A DNA stretch of 64,000 nucleotides. Source: Prorocentrum cordatum. Its lineage: Eukaryota; Sar; Dinophyceae; Prorocentrales; Prorocentraceae. The stretch is taken from assembly GCA_963575745.1 (NCBI GenBank), contig CAUYUJ010016893.1, forward strand, positions 221,342 to 285,341, given 5' to 3'. The notes beneath the pieces were generated by a model. That model did not search any database, had not been told where the DNA came from, and saw nothing but the letters and a program-made list of their open reading frames with translations. This document shows, piece by piece, positions 63,100 to 64,000 of the stretch (positions are counted from its first letter, which is position 1; each line of letters starts with the position of its first letter). A program made the position numbers and the translations under genes.

Positions 63100-63935
63100 G
63101 CCTTGAACTGTGCAGCAATTTCACAGGGGCCGCTTTCAGAATGCACGCAATCGTTGTAAACAACTTCAGCACGGGGCAATGTTTCAAAATGTGGCTCGTG
63201 CCTAAGCGTCGTGCAAATTCGTGCTAAAAGCTTGCAACAGCTTCAAGGATGGATGGCAGCTCCTTTTGAAAATGGTACTCTCGCCTGAGCACGGCGCACA
63301 TTTTCAGTCTGCAAGACTGCATTCGTTTCAAGGATGTAAGTGGGTCAGTTATAAAAAGTGGCCCTGGAACTCGCGCAACACATGTTCGTCTTGCAAAATT
63401 GCACCACCTTCATGGATGGAAAGGGGGCCAGTTTTTAACATGTGGCTCTCGCCTCAAAGACGCGCATCTTCGTCGTAAAACTCTGCAGCAAAATCAGGGA
63501 TAGAGAGGGAGAGTGTTCAAAATGGGTGTTCGCCTTCGCGCCGCGCACATGCCTTCTGAGAGTTTGCATCAATGTTACGGATGGAAGGGCGGCGTTTTCA
63601 ACTTGGAACTCTCGCTCTAGGGGAACGAGCATTCGTGCTAATATTCTGCAAGGGCTTCAGGGATGGAAGGCGGGTCAGCTTCAAATGGAGCTCTTGTCTT
63701 GAGGCTGTGGGCACTCGACCTTCTTTTTTTGGGAACAAAAGCGGATCTCAAGGATTGAGCACTCGCCGTTTTCAAGAAGTTGATTTTCGCTTCGGCGAGG
63801 TGCGCATTTGATCTGTTGTACGAAGCTTCGCAGGGTGGAACACTGCTCTTTCCAGGATGGATGTCTCGCGTGGAACTCTGTCAACTAAACATGGGCTTCT
63901 CGCGTGAGATCGTCAGTGTAAAAGACGCAGAAGCT
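63100..63935. repeat. Degenerate about 82-bp satellite reaching the window end
   Basis: AAGGATGGA or a close variant recurs near 63247, 63331, 63413, 63496, 63579, 63661, 63745 and 63833 (82-88 bp apart). Units also share GGCTCTCGC or CTCGCGTG and GCGCACATT-like segments. Confidence 0.75.
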
Positions 63936-64000
63936 CAACGAATGCATCGTTTCGCGGGCAGAGGGCATTTGTACATAAAAATAAAAAGGGCCACAATAAC

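Overview
The window reads as nuclear DNA of a dinoflagellate. The evidence is: very low coding density, a GC-rich background saturated with simple repeats, a relict copy of the dinoflagellate trans-spliced leader (SL) 5' of the one clear gene, degenerate LINE reverse transcriptase/RNase H sequence of a kind I associate with dinoflagellates, and a gene whose protein resembles a dinoflagellate-expanded family I know from memory. A Prorocentrum-like genome would fit, but the species is inference. Nothing looks bacterial or organellar, and no rRNA, tRNA or CRISPR array was found.

Genes. The one well-supported gene is on the minus strand, about 40.79-46.98 kb, and is split by a 3.8-kb intron full of repeats. 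Exon 1 encodes a 258-residue N-terminal part, exon 2 is a 159-bp in-frame exon present twice inside a perfect 383-bp tandem duplication, and exon 3 encodes a 360-residue C-terminal part ending in a predicted membrane helix. An in-frame TGA follows exon 2. A 9-bp-shifted acceptor used with the upstream exon copy would remove it. Other coding traces are weak: a Ser/Thr phosphatase (PPP) exon at 58.3 kb, an ShK-like cysteine exon at 6.5 kb, two candidate exons at 14.3 and 15.05 kb, a decayed coding block at 49.2-50.1 kb, and two minus-strand LINE remnants at 3.0-5.2 and 19.3-20.1 kb.

Repeats by region. 0-12 kb: mostly unrecognised sequence with several hairpin elements. 12.3-14.1 kb: 73-bp tandem repeats followed by a 1.4-kb GGCTGA minisatellite. 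15.1-16.6 kb: a large foldback with GGTTCGAACC motifs. 28.7-30.9 kb: tetranucleotide arrays. 32-33.8 kb: decayed AGTAAGGAT satellite. 34.2-35.8 kb: 102-bp satellite, open on both strands. 38.9 and 56.9-57.9 kb: composite GGGCTATA/GGGCACCC elements. 53.6-55.1 kb: TCATCC tracts and a 293-bp tandem duplication. 63.1-63.9 kb: about 82-bp degenerate satellite. GGA/TCC tracts occur throughout, both in and between genes.

The most striking content is a set of at least eight different families of short (about 125-410 bp) non-coding elements with terminal inverted repeats, most with two to four diverged copies in this one window. Two insertions can be compared with a related unoccupied site elsewhere in the window and show short target duplications. 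This suggests many small non-autonomous DNA elements, which in dinoflagellates may also act as introners. Coordinates of repeats are read by eye and are good to a few bases at best unless stated.
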